Both the position numbers and the translations under genes were made by a program. The notes beneath the pieces were generated by a model. It saw only the letters and a list, made by a program, of their open reading frames with translations, had not been told where the DNA came from and did not search any database. A stretch of DNA of 64,000 nt from Paeniglutamicibacter psychrophenolicus (GTDB taxonomy: Bacteria > Actinomycetota > Actinomycetes > Actinomycetales > Micrococcaceae): positions 1 to 64,000 of the forward strand of contig NZ_JAUSSH010000009.1 in the NCBI RefSeq assembly GCF_030812255.1. The letters are read 5' to 3'. The first letter of the stretch is position 1. Each line of letters opens with the position of its first letter. Shown here piece after piece: positions 16,923 to 25,655 of the stretch.

Positions 16923-17540
16923 ATGAAGGATCACACCCACGAGTCCGGCCCGGCGCGGCGTTCCCGCCCCGGACCGCATCCCTTCCTTGCCCTGGCGGCC
17001 CGGCTGTGCTTGGTGTGCCTGGCCACCGGGTGCACCCCGCTCAACGTAGAGCCCCCGCCCCCTGACGAGCCCGGTCCACCGGTTACCGGGCCGTCCTTCA
17101 TTCCCGAAACCCAGGTCTTCCCCGTGGCCCCTTCCCCGAACGAACCCGGCGTGGGCACCAGGCGCCCGACCCATGCCGAGCTCATTGCCCAAGGCAAGAG
17201 CCCGTTGCCCGGTGCACTGCCCGGCAGCGAAAAGGTCCTGATGCACTTCCACGGCAAGGGCGAAGCCAGGATCGTGCTGCCGGCCCAACGATCCGGCGCG
17301 CTGCTGTGGATCCTGGCCGGCTGCCGGAGCGAGGCGCCGTTGACCATCCGGTCGCTGAACCTCTACGGCGTCGTGGTTGCCCGCTACGATTTGGAGCCTT
17401 GCCGTGCCGCCGAGGGCGGTGGGGGGACCGAGGACGGCACTTCCACACTGGTGGAGATCTGGACCAGTCCAGACGTGGAGTACGACCTGAGTGTCATTTC
17501 CTCGGAGCCACGCACCGGCAGGGGCATGCCCGAGCGATGA
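16923..17540 (+). CDS. Predicted lipoprotein 2 (paralogue of preceding gene)
   Basis: 205 residues with a basic N terminus, hydrophobic stretch FLALAARLCLVCLATGC and lipobox LATGC, so probably a surface lipoprotein. A Pro-rich linker (about residues 42-75) precedes a domain with SPLPGALPGSEKVL, IVLPAQRSGALLWI and C-x25-C. These are the same blocks in the same order as lipoprotein 1. It starts 9 bases after the upstream stop, in one operon with peptide B and lipoprotein 1. Function is unknown. Sensing, binding or display of the secreted peptide is only a hypothesis from context. Confidence 0.7.
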   Translation: MKDHTHESGPARRSRPGPHPFLALAARLCLVCLATGCTPLNVEPPPPDEPGPPVTGPSFIPETQVFPVAPSPNEPGVGTRRPTHAELIAQGKSPLPGALPGSEKVLMHFHGKGEARIVLPAQRSGALLWILAGCRSEAPLTIRSLNLYGVVVARYDLEPCRAAEGGGGTEDGTSTLVEIWTSPDVEYDLSVISSEPRTGRGMPER

Positions 17541-17810
17541 AAGGGCTGCTGGGGATTCCTTGCGGATTGGCCATGCCCGGTGTGTTGCCGGCTGACGGCG
17601 ATCGGCGCCCGGAGGGCATGCTGCGGTGGAACGGTCTGGGCGGTGTTCCCCCGTGGCGGATCAACGGCTGTCGCCGGAATGCCCAGGGAGGAGCCGGGCA
17701 GCATCCGGGCGCGCCTGCAGTGCAGGATGGTGCGCGGAGCGGCATTGCATTTAGCCGGTTTTTCCCGCTCTGAACCACCTGAAAGGTGCAAACAAGCCTA
17801 TGATTTAGGC

Positions 17811-18002
17811 ATGGACATGCTATCCATCGTGATCATCGCAGGGATCGTCCTGATCTGCCTGTTGTCCGCAATATTAGGGCTCACCCGGAGCCTGGACAAG
17901 CGTGCACGTGACCTACAGGGGAAGGACCCCGAAACGGCGCGGGCGCTGCGTGAAACCCGACGCAACATTGATCGGGGACAGAGCTTCGATCCCCGCCTGT
18001 GA
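17811..18002 (+). CDS. Small single-pass membrane protein
   Basis: 63 residues. A strong N-terminal transmembrane segment (MLSIVIIAGIVLICLLSAIL) is followed by a charged cytoplasmic-type tail (RSLDKRARDLQGKDPETARA). The sequence looks like an intact small gene, although a good ribosome-binding site is not evident and a second ATG two codons in could be the start. It lies just before transposase debris. No family is recognised. Confidence 0.55.
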   Translation: MDMLSIVIIAGIVLICLLSAILGLTRSLDKRARDLQGKDPETARALRETRRNIDRGQSFDPRL

Positions 18003-18278
18003 ATGCTCCTGACGTACGCGATTCTCCGCGGGCATGACGGCTGGAGCCACCATGCCCAGCAGCCCGGCCTGATCGACTGGGAGGATTCGGTGGACTCCAC
18101 GGTGCACCGTGCCCGCCGGCAAGGCACCAACTTCCTGCGCCGCACAGGGCGACCTGGCGAATGACAAGTATCTTCGCCAAAGGCCTCCTGACCACCCGGT
18201 AGGCAAGTCCCGCGGCAAGCTGTCCACCAAGATCCACTCCCTGGCCGGTCGGAAACTGCGCCCCTGGTGATGCCGCCA
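18003..18278 (+). mobile_element. Remnant of an IS5-family transposase
   Basis: Two frames carry recognisable pieces of an IS5-family DDE transposase. GLIDWEDSVDSTVHRARRQG (about 18068-18127) corresponds to the conserved segment around the first catalytic Asp (usually DWxVSVDSTxxRAHQH). After a frameshift and stop near 18165, PPDHPVGKSRGKLSTKIHSL (about 18185-18245) corresponds to the conserved GRSRGGLTTKIH block. The N terminus, the remaining catalytic residues and the terminal repeats are not seen, so the element is immobile. It abuts a broken nuclease gene and may have caused its truncation. Confidence 0.7.
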
Positions 18279-19105
18279 TCGTCGAGGACACGGTCCTGCG
18301 GGAGGGGGCCGACACAGTCCCCTCTAACCATTTCTCGCCCGACCTCAGCAGGACACGGCGGTTCGCCCGCTGGGTCGCGTGGAACATCGACGGCGGCAGC
18401 ATCAAGAAGCTCAGCCGCTCGGGCATGAATTTCACCAAGGATCCCCGGCTTCCCGAGGCCGCACAGACGGGCAACGAGCTCTACGCCGGCAACCGCCTGG
18501 ACCGCTGACACATCGCCCGCCGTGCCAATTTGCTCTGGGGCCGGCTGCCCGAGGCGAACCAGGCCAACTGGGACTCGTTCCGCTACACCAACACCACCCC
18601 GCAAATGGACGACTTCAACCAAAGCAGCCGGGACGGGCTCTGTGGACGACTCGAGGTTGCACTCCACGAGGACATCGACGTCAATGGCCTGCGCGTCAGC
18701 GTCTTCGGCGGGCCTGTCTTCCACGGGGATGACCGCATCCACCGCGGCACCGCGCTGCGCCGTGAATACTGGACGCTCGTGGCCTTCACCGATCGCGGCA
18801 CCCCGAAGGCACGCGTCTTCCTGCCCACCCAGGACCTCGTCCAGCTTCGGGAGCTCCCGGACCTGAACGAGTTCCTGGTCTACCAGGCCACCCTGGCCGA
18901 ACTCGAGGCACGCACGCGGAATCACTTCCCCGGCGCCCTGCACACCGCGGGCATCCCGGCCACCCGGGCCCCTGGGGAGAGGAAGCCCCAGGAAACGGCC
19001 GCCGGCTTCCGCTGGCAGGCCCGCCTGGACCACGGCCGTGCCGTCAGCGGCTTCGTGGCAGCATGGGTCGCGGGTCCGGGTATCCAGTCGGAGGTCGGCT
19101 GTTGA
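18242..19105 (+). pseudogene. DNA/RNA non-specific endonuclease (NUC) pseudogene
   Basis: In one frame from about 18242 the translation contains NHFSPDLSRTRRFARWVAWN and IDGG, then LYAGNRLDR, a TGA stop (18506-18508), HIARRANLLWG, and then YTNTTPQMDDFNQSSRDGL and a C-terminal part to 19105. This is the beta-beta-alpha metal nuclease family, whose catalytic signature is DRGH. Here the Gly codon position is TGA, giving DR-stop-H. The N terminus is missing and replaced by transposase debris. The gene is therefore truncated and interrupted at its active site, although the rest of the frame is well preserved. Confidence 0.75.
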
Positions 19106-19522
19106 GGGGCGCTGTGGCTTGCCCCCGACAGTGTCCAAGGCCTCTCGCGCCTGCCGGTCCACCAAACCGGTGAACAGTTGTTGCGAGGCCCCGAAAATCA
19201 CGGCCCACGCCAGGATCTGCGGTGAATTGTCCATCGCGGTCAGGCCGGGGATGAAGCCGCCGCGCAAGAGCATCAGACCCAGAACGGCCGTCAAGGCCCC
19301 GGCGGCAGCTTCATGACCGCCGGGGGCACGGCCAAGCCATGCGGGGTCGATGTGCCCTTGACCCGGCGAAGCGCGGATGCCTCCGGAAACCGTGGCGGCC
19401 ACCAGGCCGATGAATTGGACCAGGATGATGTCACTGGGATTGGCCGCACCGTCGATGACATCATCGATCTCCGAACCCGGCGGCCTCCCCGTCGCCGGTG
19501 ACAATCCAAACGGGCCCGGCAA
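19095..19522 (-). pseudogene. Possible eroded membrane-protein gene
   Basis: On the minus strand one frame encodes IILVQFIGLVAATVSGGI, then ALTAVLGLMLLRGGFIPGL, then ILAWAVIFGASQQLFTGLVD followed by RQAREALDTVGGK. This is a plausible pattern of three hydrophobic segments and a cytoplasmic tail. The linking sequence (ASPGQGHIDPAWLGRAPGGH) is not protein-like. No start with a ribosome-binding site is evident, and the frame runs on antisense through the nuclease pseudogene. I read it as the remains of a membrane protein of unknown family. It could be chance coding. Confidence 0.35.
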
Positions 19523-19718
19523 AGCACAAACCTCCTGCTCGAGGCAGCAATCGGGAGGTTCGGACGCCGCCGGTGCGGCGTGGATGCAGGGTGCCGCGCA
19601 TCATGCCCCGGGGCCGGGGCGGAAACTCGGACTTCACCTGGCAAACGCGTTAGGCTTGGCGAGTATGTTTTCGCCCAACGGACCGCAACCAGCGGCCTCG
19701 TGAACCATTGGAGTTGTT

Positions 19719-21104
19719 ATGGCGCCTCAGTCCAAGCTCGATCAAGTCATCTCCCTCGCCAAACGGCGCGGCTTCGTCTTCCAGGCCGGTGAAATCTACG
19801 GTGGCTCCCGCTCGGCATGGGACTACGGACCCCTGGGCACCGAGCTCAAGGAAAACATCAAGCGCGAATGGTGGCAGACCTTTGTCCGCGGACGCGAGGA
19901 CATGGTGGGACTGGATTCCTCCATCATCCTGCCCAAGGCCGTCTGGGAGGCCTCCGGCCACGTTGAGACATTCACCGACCCGCTGGTCGAGTGCACCTCC
20001 TGCCACAAGCGCCACCGCGCGGACCACCTCCTCGAGGCCTTTGAGGCCAAGAAGAAGCGCAAGCCGGTCGACGGCATGAGCGAAATCGCCTGCCCCGACT
20101 GCGGCACCAAGGGCCAGTTCACCGAACCGCAGATGTTCTCCGGGCTGATGAAGACCTTCCTGGGCCCGGTCGACACGGCCGCCGGCATGGCCTACATGCG
20201 CCCGGAAACCGCCCAGGGCATCTTCGTGAACTTCAACAACGTGCTCACCGCGTCCCGCAAGAAGCCGCCGTTCGGCATCGGCCAGATCGGCAAGGCCTTC
20301 CGCAACGAGATCACGCCGGGCAACTTCATCTTCCGCACCCGCGAGTTCGAGCAGATGGAAATCGAGTTCTTCACCGCACCCGAGGATGCCCCGGCCTTCT
20401 TCGACAAGTGGGTCGAGGACTGCTGGGCCTGGTTCCTGGATCTGGGCATCAACGAGGAAAACCTGCGCCGCTTCGACGTCCCGGACGGCGAGCGTGCCCA
20501 CTACTCCGAGGCCACCATCGACTTCGAGTACCGCTTCGGCTTCCAGGGTTCGGAGTGGGGTGAGCTCATGGGCGTCGCCAACCGCACCGACTACGACCTG
20601 TCCAGCCACTCCAAGGCCTCGGGCACCGAGCTGTCCTACTTCAACCAGGCCACCGGCGAGCGTTTCACCCCGTACGTGATTGAGCCTTCCTTCGGCCTTA
20701 CCCGTTCGATGATGGCCTTCCTGGTCGACGCCTACGTCGAGGACGAGGCCCCGAACGCCAAGGGCGGGGTGGACAAGCGCACCGTGCTCAAGCTCGACCC
20801 GCGACTGGCCCCGGTCAAGGCCGCGGTGCTGCCGCTCTCGCGCAACGAGGACCTGTCCCCGAAGGCCAAGGCACTGGCCGCCGAGCTGCGGAAGTCCTGG
20901 AACATCGACTTCGACGATGCCGGCGCCATCGGCCGCCGCTACCGCCGCCAGGACGAGATCGGCACGCCGTTCTGCATCACCGTGGACTTCGACACCCTCG
21001 AGGACCAGGCCGTGACCATCCGCGACCGCGACACCATGACCCAGGAACGCGTGGCACTGGACAAGGTGCGCACCTACCTGTCCGAGCGCCTCAACGGAGC
21101 CTAG
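19719..21104 (+). CDS. glyS: Glycyl-tRNA synthetase
   Basis: 461-residue single-chain (dimeric type) class II glycyl-tRNA synthetase. Visible: the N-terminal [14 protein letters not shown] and [11 protein letters not shown], class II motif 2 around [19 protein letters not shown], motif 3 near [13 protein letters not shown], and a C-terminal anticodon-binding domain starting about residue 365 ([17 protein letters not shown]). Two CxxC pairs ([12 protein letters not shown] and CPDCGTKG, residues ~92-130) could bind zinc. The enzyme charges tRNA-Gly. It stands 4 bases upstream of a GNAT gene. No T-box-like leader is visible. Confidence 0.95.
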   Translation: MAPQSKLDQVISLAKRRGFVFQAGEIYGGSRSAWDYGPLGTELKENIKREWWQTFVRGREDMVGLDSSIILPKAVWEASGHVETFTDPLVECTSCHKRHRADHLLEAFEAKKKRKPVDGMSEIACPDCGTKGQFTEPQMFSGLMKTFLGPVDTAAGMAYMRPETAQGIFVNFNNVLTASRKKPPFGIGQIGKAFRNEITPGNFIFRTREFEQMEIEFFTAPEDAPAFFDKWVEDCWAWFLDLGINEENLRRFDVPDGERAHYSEATIDFEYRFGFQGSEWGELMGVANRTDYDLSSHSKASGTELSYFNQATGERFTPYVIEPSFGLTRSMMAFLVDAYVEDEAPNAKGGVDKRTVLKLDPRLAPVKAAVLPLSRNEDLSPKAKALAAELRKSWNIDFDDAGAIGRRYRRQDEIGTPFCITVDFDTLEDQAVTIRDRDTMTQERVALDKVRTYLSERLNGA

Positions 21105-21108
21105 GGAC

Positions 21109-22026
21109 ATGTCGACACTCGAGTACCGGCCCTGGGCGGACGGGGACGATTTGGCGTTGCTGGAGATCTTCGGCGACCCGGCCTCCCCGCACGCCCACCA
21201 GGACCGCACGATGTTCCGCAAGGATTCGGATGCGCCCTTCAGCCGCGCGCTGGTGGCCACCGACCAGGGCATCGCCGTGGCGGCCGGCGTGGTGTTCGCC
21301 TCGACGCTGCATCCGCAGCGGCTGTGGCTGTATGTGGAAGTTGCGCGGGAGCACCGCCGCACCGGTGTGGGCACCGAGCTGGTGGCGCGCCTTCGGGCGT
21401 TGGTCCCGGCCGGGCAAAGCACCGAGCTGAAGGCCCGCTACACCGTGACCGCGGGAACCGATGCAGCAGCGGCCGCGGGGTTCTGCGCGTCACTGGGCAT
21501 GAAGCAGATCCAGGTCGCCCGCGACGTGGTTGTCGAGCCCGGCGGCCTGGCGCTGCCGCACTTCGACGACGACGGGCTGACCCTGGAGGACATCGGAACC
21601 GGCAGCGTCGAGCTGACCCGCCTGGTCATCGAGTTCTACAACTCGATCCACGCGTGGGATCCGGCGAACATGACCCTGGGCAGCGCGCAGAAAATGCTGC
21701 TCGATGACGCCACCGGTGCCCAGGGAGTGATCGTGTTCCGCGACAAGCCCAAGGCCCAAGGCGGGAAGATCCTGTCCTTTGCCATCAGCTACACCCCGGC
21801 GCGCGCCGATGCGCCCGCCGATGTGCTGCTGGGCTGGAACCCGGAACTCGGCCAGGACGAATCGGCCGAGCCGATCCGCGGGATGCTGGCCATGCTGGCG
21901 CACCAGTACCCGGTGAAGCTGGAGGTCGACGGCTCGATGGTCGTGCTCTCCTCGCTGATCGACGTGCTGGTCGCGGCCAAGCACGCAACGGTCACCGCCA
22001 CCACGCACATCGTGGCGACCGCGTAG
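21109..22026 (+). CDS. GNAT-family N-acetyltransferase, probable tandem domains
   Basis: 305 residues. The first GNAT domain shows the acetyl-CoA loop EVAREHRRTGVGTELVARLR (residues ~75-95). The second half (about 150-305) has GSVELTRLVIEFYNSIH and an equivalent strand-helix pattern but a weaker CoA signature, as in two-domain actinobacterial GNAT proteins such as mycothiol synthase. Substrate is unknown, and too little is shared to call mycothiol synthase. It starts 4 bases after glyS, so co-transcription is likely, and it ends at a strong hairpin. Confidence 0.8.
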   Translation: MSTLEYRPWADGDDLALLEIFGDPASPHAHQDRTMFRKDSDAPFSRALVATDQGIAVAAGVVFASTLHPQRLWLYVEVAREHRRTGVGTELVARLRALVPAGQSTELKARYTVTAGTDAAAAAGFCASLGMKQIQVARDVVVEPGGLALPHFDDDGLTLEDIGTGSVELTRLVIEFYNSIHAWDPANMTLGSAQKMLLDDATGAQGVIVFRDKPKAQGGKILSFAISYTPARADAPADVLLGWNPELGQDESAEPIRGMLAMLAHQYPVKLEVDGSMVVLSSLIDVLVAAKHATVTATTHIVATA

Positions 22027-22043
22027 GTCCTGCCTGCAACGCC

Positions 22044-22091
22044 GATGGCGTCGGTCCGTTTCCCCGTGCGGGGGAGTGGACCGGCGCCATC
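22044..22091 (+). terminator. Hairpin terminator after GNAT gene
   Basis: GATGGCG-TCGGTCC on the left pairs with GGACCGG-CGCCATC on the right, with a CCCC/GGGG inner stem. The hairpin begins 17 bases after the stop and is followed by GTTGTTT. Confidence 0.75.
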
Positions 22092-22676
22092 GTTGTTTGA
22101 TGGTGGTGCCTGCGAGCACGTGAACGTGGCGTCGGAAAGGTCCGCGTGGTCGGTGGCCCAAGTGCGCCCCCATCCATGTGGCCGGCAGGGTGGAATGCGC
22201 AGCAAGTCCCATTGGTATGGCTGTCGCCCGGCTTTTGATCAAAGGTGATCGGGTACGGGTAGTCATTTCCCCACCCGAAAGTATCACCGCCGCTGCAAGA
22301 AATGGTGCATCAGGATCGGATCCTTTTTCTCGTTTAGATTCTTTAGATTCCATGGCATCTCTCTTCGTGATGCTTGGGAGAACTGTGGCGGCAATTAGCG
22401 GACCGCGGCTGATCTCAGTACGCGCGGCGAATCGAGCAAACACCAGCTGGCCCAGGTTTTCGATCCCGGGCTCACCGACCGGAGACGCCAGATCCGGAAG
22501 CTCATGGGGCTGGACCCAGCCCGATCCATGTCAGGGGAAAGTGGCCCCGCCAATGGCCGGGATATCCGGCCCGGAAATGCGGAAAACGAGGCAAAAGAGT
22601 GTGGCCAAACGGGATACTCCCGGCCCTGTTCCGCCATCGGGGGAGCTGCCAGAGTAGTGCGGCGTCAATCTGCGAT
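22092..22676. other. Gene-poor stretch, no supported feature
   Basis: Open frames here lack codon bias, ribosome-binding sites and recognisable domains. A patch around 22310-22360 is AT-richer than its surroundings, and a short forward segment (VFDPGLTDRRRQIRKLMGL, about 22455-22515) looks protein-like but is too short to assign. I see no repeat, tRNA or insertion-sequence end. It may hold old debris. Confidence 0.5.
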
Positions 22677-22736
22677 CTTGTATCAGACTGTTGACACAAG
22701 ATCTCAATGGTGCTTGTATTGTTGCACTGGTACAAG
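22677..22736 (+). promoter_or_regulatory. Promoter with two GntR operator-like palindromes
   Basis: A promoter-like pair TTGACA (22691-22696), 18-bp spacer and TGTATT (22715-22720) lies 34 bases before the GntR start. Two 24-bp dyads overlap it. CTTGTA-N12-CACAAG at 22677-22700 covers the -35, and CTTGTA-N12-TACAAG at 22713-22736 covers the -10 and start region. They are 36 bp apart centre to centre. The position is ideal for autorepression by the downstream YtrA-type GntR protein. Confidence 0.75.
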
Positions 22737-22753
22737 TTGGGGAAGGGGGAATC

Positions 22754-23188
22754 GTGAACGAATCAACGGCGTCCGGCGGTTCTTCCCGTCCACCAGCACA
22801 CTCGACACCGGAAGCCCTGGGCGCCGGATCGATCATCGTGGACCCGGCGCACCCGTCGGGTCCCGCCGAACAGGTCCGCAGCCAACTCGCCGCACTGATC
22901 CACGGCGGTGTGCTGCAGGCCAACGCCAAGCTGCCCACCGTGCGCCAACTCGCCGGGGACCTGCGCCTGGCCGCAGGCACGGTGGCCAAGGCCTACAGGG
23001 AACTGGAAGCCGCCGGGTTGGTCCGCACCGGCCGGGCCGCCGGAACCCGGGTCAACCCGGGCAGGGGCCTGGCCGAACCGGCACTTATCGAGGCGCAGGA
23101 CTTTGCCCGTGCTGCCAAGGCCGCGGGCCTGAACCTCGAACAGGCCCAGGGATTGCTTGCCGTGGGGTGGGACCGCACGGGCACCTGA
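22754..23188 (+). CDS. GntR-family (YtrA subfamily) transcriptional regulator
   Basis: 144 residues. The N-terminal winged helix is PAEQVRSQLAALIHGGVL, LPTVRQLAGDLRLAAGTVAK, AYRELEAAGLVRTGRAAGTR (residues ~35-105). A short helical C-terminal extension of under 40 residues defines the YtrA group, which lacks a large ligand domain. GTG start at 22754 after GGGGAAGGGGG. The protein probably represses its own operon at the two CTTGTA dyads, and the membrane protein 124 bases downstream is the likely controlled partner. A decayed relative lies at 5990-6250. Confidence 0.88.
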   Translation: MNESTASGGSSRPPAHSTPEALGAGSIIVDPAHPSGPAEQVRSQLAALIHGGVLQANAKLPTVRQLAGDLRLAAGTVAKAYRELEAAGLVRTGRAAGTRVNPGRGLAEPALIEAQDFARAAKAAGLNLEQAQGLLAVGWDRTGT

Positions 23189-23312
23189 GAATCGCGCATC
23201 ATCTCCGCCACCACCTGCCGGCGTCCGCACGCCAGGTGGCGGGGGCATCGACACAGCGTCGAGGTCTGCGGATGTTGGACCCGGCGGGTCCCGGCACAAG
23301 GTGGGATGAACG

Positions 23313-24557
23313 ATGGAACTCTCAACGACGACGGTTCTTTTACTGGTCGCGGTAACAATATTGCTGGTGGCCCTTGTCTGGGTCCTGGTCCGGGCGGTGC
23401 CGCGCACCCGCGGGAAACTGAGGATCGAAACCTCGTTGCTCGATCCGCCTTCCCGGCGTGCCGCGGCAACGCTGCTGGCCGGATGGGGTGCCGCCGCAGG
23501 CTGGTCGCTGGCGGCCGGCGTGGCCGTCTACCTGGTGCTCCGCGTGGCCATGGAAGGGTGGGCCCGTGCGGTGGTCCAGGCGGCGAATGCGCCGTACGAC
23601 GCGGAAGCAGACACGCACTTCCAGGGATTCATGGCCTGCCAGCTGCTGCCGGAGTCGAGCCCGGGGGCCACCCAGGAAGACGTGGACAGGTGCTACCAGG
23701 CCCTGGGGGAGTCGCCCTTGGCACCGCCGCAGGCCAACGACGCGTGGCCGCTCTTGCCGGGACTTCTGGTGCCCTTGGTTGCGGTGGCGGTGGCCCTGGG
23801 TTTGCTGGCCCTGTTGGTTGCCCGGCGGAAAAACCCCGCGGAGTCTGGTGCCGCGGTGCTTTCGGCGCAGCTGAAGCCCAGGGGATTCCTGAGCTTCGGA
23901 CCGCGCTGGGCCCTGGTGATTCCCGCGGTCGCCGCCTTGTTGCTGTGTGGATGGCTGGTGGCCACGGGCCTTGCCTCGAGCAGGGACGCCTACGGCCGCT
24001 TTACCCGGCTTGTCGTCGTGCGCAACACGGCCGCGGATGACCCTGCGGTCGGCTATGCGCTGCCGCTGACCCCCGGAACCCAATCGGTGGATATCCACGG
24101 CTGGTTCTTCGGCGTTCCGATGATCACCGCGGCGCTGCTTGCGCTGGTGCTTGCCGTGCTGTTGCTGCGCTCGCTGGCCCGGGCCCCGCGGCCCGTGGAT
24201 CCGGGCCTGCTCGGGGTCGATGACCTGGCCCGGACGCTGAAAGCAAAGTTCGTGGCGGGTGTTGCCGGTGCGGGCATGCTCGCGGCACTGGCCCCGGTGG
24301 CCATCCACACCGGCGGCGCGATGCTCACCGTCGCCGGCGACGTGCGCGTGGCCGGGGAGAACGCCGAATTCTTCTACCACGACACGATGCTCAGTGGCGT
24401 CTACAGCTATGTCGCCGGGTTGCTGTTCACTGGCCTGGCAATCCTGATGCTGGTGCTGGCCCTTGCCGCTGCCATTGAGTTGGTCGCGGCTCGAAAGCTT
24501 GCCGTGGCGGTCGCCCTGGACGAGGAGCGGCAGGGCTCGGGCCAGGATTTCCGGTAG
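23313..24557 (+). CDS. Multi-pass membrane protein, GntR operon partner
   Basis: 414 residues with about six or seven hydrophobic segments: LLLVAVTILLVALVWVL at the start, segments near residues 50-70, 148-170, 200-220, 270-290, 320-345 and 372-395. A sizeable outward loop (about residues 85-140) contains two cysteines (FMACQLL and DVDRCYQ) that could pair. A second loop (RDAYGRFTRLVVV) follows the fourth segment. No family is recognised. Genes beside YtrA-type regulators often encode membrane or ABC-type stress proteins, which is only context. It ends at a terminator. Confidence 0.75.
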   Translation: MELSTTTVLLLVAVTILLVALVWVLVRAVPRTRGKLRIETSLLDPPSRRAAATLLAGWGAAAGWSLAAGVAVYLVLRVAMEGWARAVVQAANAPYDAEADTHFQGFMACQLLPESSPGATQEDVDRCYQALGESPLAPPQANDAWPLLPGLLVPLVAVAVALGLLALLVARRKNPAESGAAVLSAQLKPRGFLSFGPRWALVIPAVAALLLCGWLVATGLASSRDAYGRFTRLVVVRNTAADDPAVGYALPLTPGTQSVDIHGWFFGVPMITAALLALVLAVLLLRSLARAPRPVDPGLLGVDDLARTLKAKFVAGVAGAGMLAALAPVAIHTGGAMLTVAGDVRVAGENAEFFYHDTMLSGVYSYVAGLLFTGLAILMLVLALAAAIELVAARKLAVAVALDEERQGSGQDFR

Positions 24558-24573
24558 GAGCCCGGGAACAGCA

Positions 24574-24626
24574 ATGCCGTTGGTGTCCCGAGCACCCAAG
24601 AACGGGGGACAGGAGGCCAACGGCAT
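24574..24626. terminator. Terminator between convergent genes
   Basis: ATGCCGTTGG (24574-24583) pairs with CCAACGGCAT (24617-24626), with a TGTCCC/GGGGGACA inner stem. It lies between the membrane-protein gene and the convergent LLM oxidoreductase gene. Confidence 0.75.
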
Positions 24627-24635
24627 GAGGGAAAG

Positions 24636-25655
24636 CTAGTTCTTCCAGCCGATTTTCCGGGCGATGTTCGCGATTTCCGTCATCACGTGCGCGTTGTAGT
24701 CCACGCCGAGCTGGTTCGGCAGGGCGAAGAGCACGTAGTCGGCCTCGCCGATCGCCTCGTCGGCCATGAACTGCGCCGCGACCTCCTCGGGGGAGCCCGA
24801 ATAGGTGGGTCCCGAGAGGGCCACCGAGCCGTCCAGGATCCCCACAGAGTCCCCGCGTTCGCGGCGCCCGAAGTAGATATCATCCTTGTCGGTGGTGATC
24901 GGGAAGGCGCTGCGGGTCACCGCGGTCTTCCCGCCGGTGGTGCGCCCGCTGGCGGCGTATGCAGCCTTGTACCGGCGCAGTTGGTCGGCCTGCAGCACGT
25001 GGAAGGGCCGCCCGTCGTCTTCCAGAAGCAGCGTGGAGGAGAGCAGGTTCATGCCGACTTCGCCGGTCCACAAACCGGAACCGATGGTCGCCGCTCCCCA
25101 CCAGATCCTGTTTTCCAGGCCTGGGGAGATCGGGTTGATCGGCAGCAGCTCGTCTTGCTCGTGGTGGTGGTGTCCGCCGGGTTCCGGGTGGGCGATGCCC
25201 GCCCCGGTGATGGCCTTGCGGAACAGGGCCGTGCGCTCGCGGGTCGCGTTGGCCCAGCTGTTGCCCGGTTCCAGGTGGTAGCCGAACTGGTGCTGCCCGT
25301 CGCGGGCGGGTTCGGGCGAGCCGCGGCTGACGCCCAGCTGCAACCGGCCGTTGCTGATCGCATCCACGGCCCCGGCCATTTCGGCCATGTAGAGCGGGTT
25401 TTCATAGCGCATGTCGATCACCCCGGTGCCGACCTCGAGCGTGGTGGTCTTTGCCGCCATGGCGGCCAGCAACGGGAACGGCGTGGAGAGCGAGTTGCCG
25501 AAGTGGTGCACCCGCATCCAGGCTCCGTCGAACCCGGACTCCTCGGCCGCGACCGCCAGGTCCATCATCTGCCGCACGGCGTCGGATCCGGTGGGCACCG
25601 GTGAATTGCTGGACCCACCCGAGTGGCCGAAAGTCAGGAACCCGATCTTTTTCAC
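24636..25655 (-). CDS. LLM-class (luciferase-like) flavin-dependent oxidoreductase
   Basis: 339-residue TIM-barrel flavoprotein. Typical LLM features: KKIGFLTFGH as strand 1, AEESGFDGAWMRVHHFG, TTLEVGTGVIDMRYENPLYM and the conserved GRLQLGVSRGSPEP. These enzymes use FMNH2 or F420 for mono-oxygenation or hydride transfer. The substrate is unknown. An insert rich in His (PEPGGHHHHEQD) near residue 160 is unusual. It stands alone, with about 190 bases of non-coding sequence before the toxin gene. Confidence 0.88.
   Translation of the reverse strand: MKKIGFLTFGHSGGSSNSPVPTGSDAVRQMMDLAVAAEESGFDGAWMRVHHFGNSLSTPFPLLAAMAAKTTTLEVGTGVIDMRYENPLYMAEMAGAVDAISNGRLQLGVSRGSPEPARDGQHQFGYHLEPGNSWANATRERTALFRKAITGAGIAHPEPGGHHHHEQDELLPINPISPGLENRIWWGAATIGSGLWTGEVGMNLLSSTLLLEDDGRPFHVLQADQLRRYKAAYAASGRTTGGKTAVTRSAFPITTDKDDIYFGRRERGDSVGILDGSVALSGPTYSGSPEEVAAQFMADEAIGEADYVLFALPNQLGVDYNAHVMTEIANIARKIGWKN

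Noticed and set aside
17798-19094. Long minus-strand frame continuing antisense to the nuclease pseudogene
   Set aside because: Only its first part (19095-19522) looks protein-like. The rest mirrors the nuclease codons.
19630-19718. T-box leader ahead of glyS
   Set aside because: No T-box sequence or specifier stem-loop is visible in the short leader.
22178-22657. 159-codon forward frame in the gene-poor stretch
   Set aside because: No ribosome-binding site, no codon bias and no domain. Composition is like random translation.
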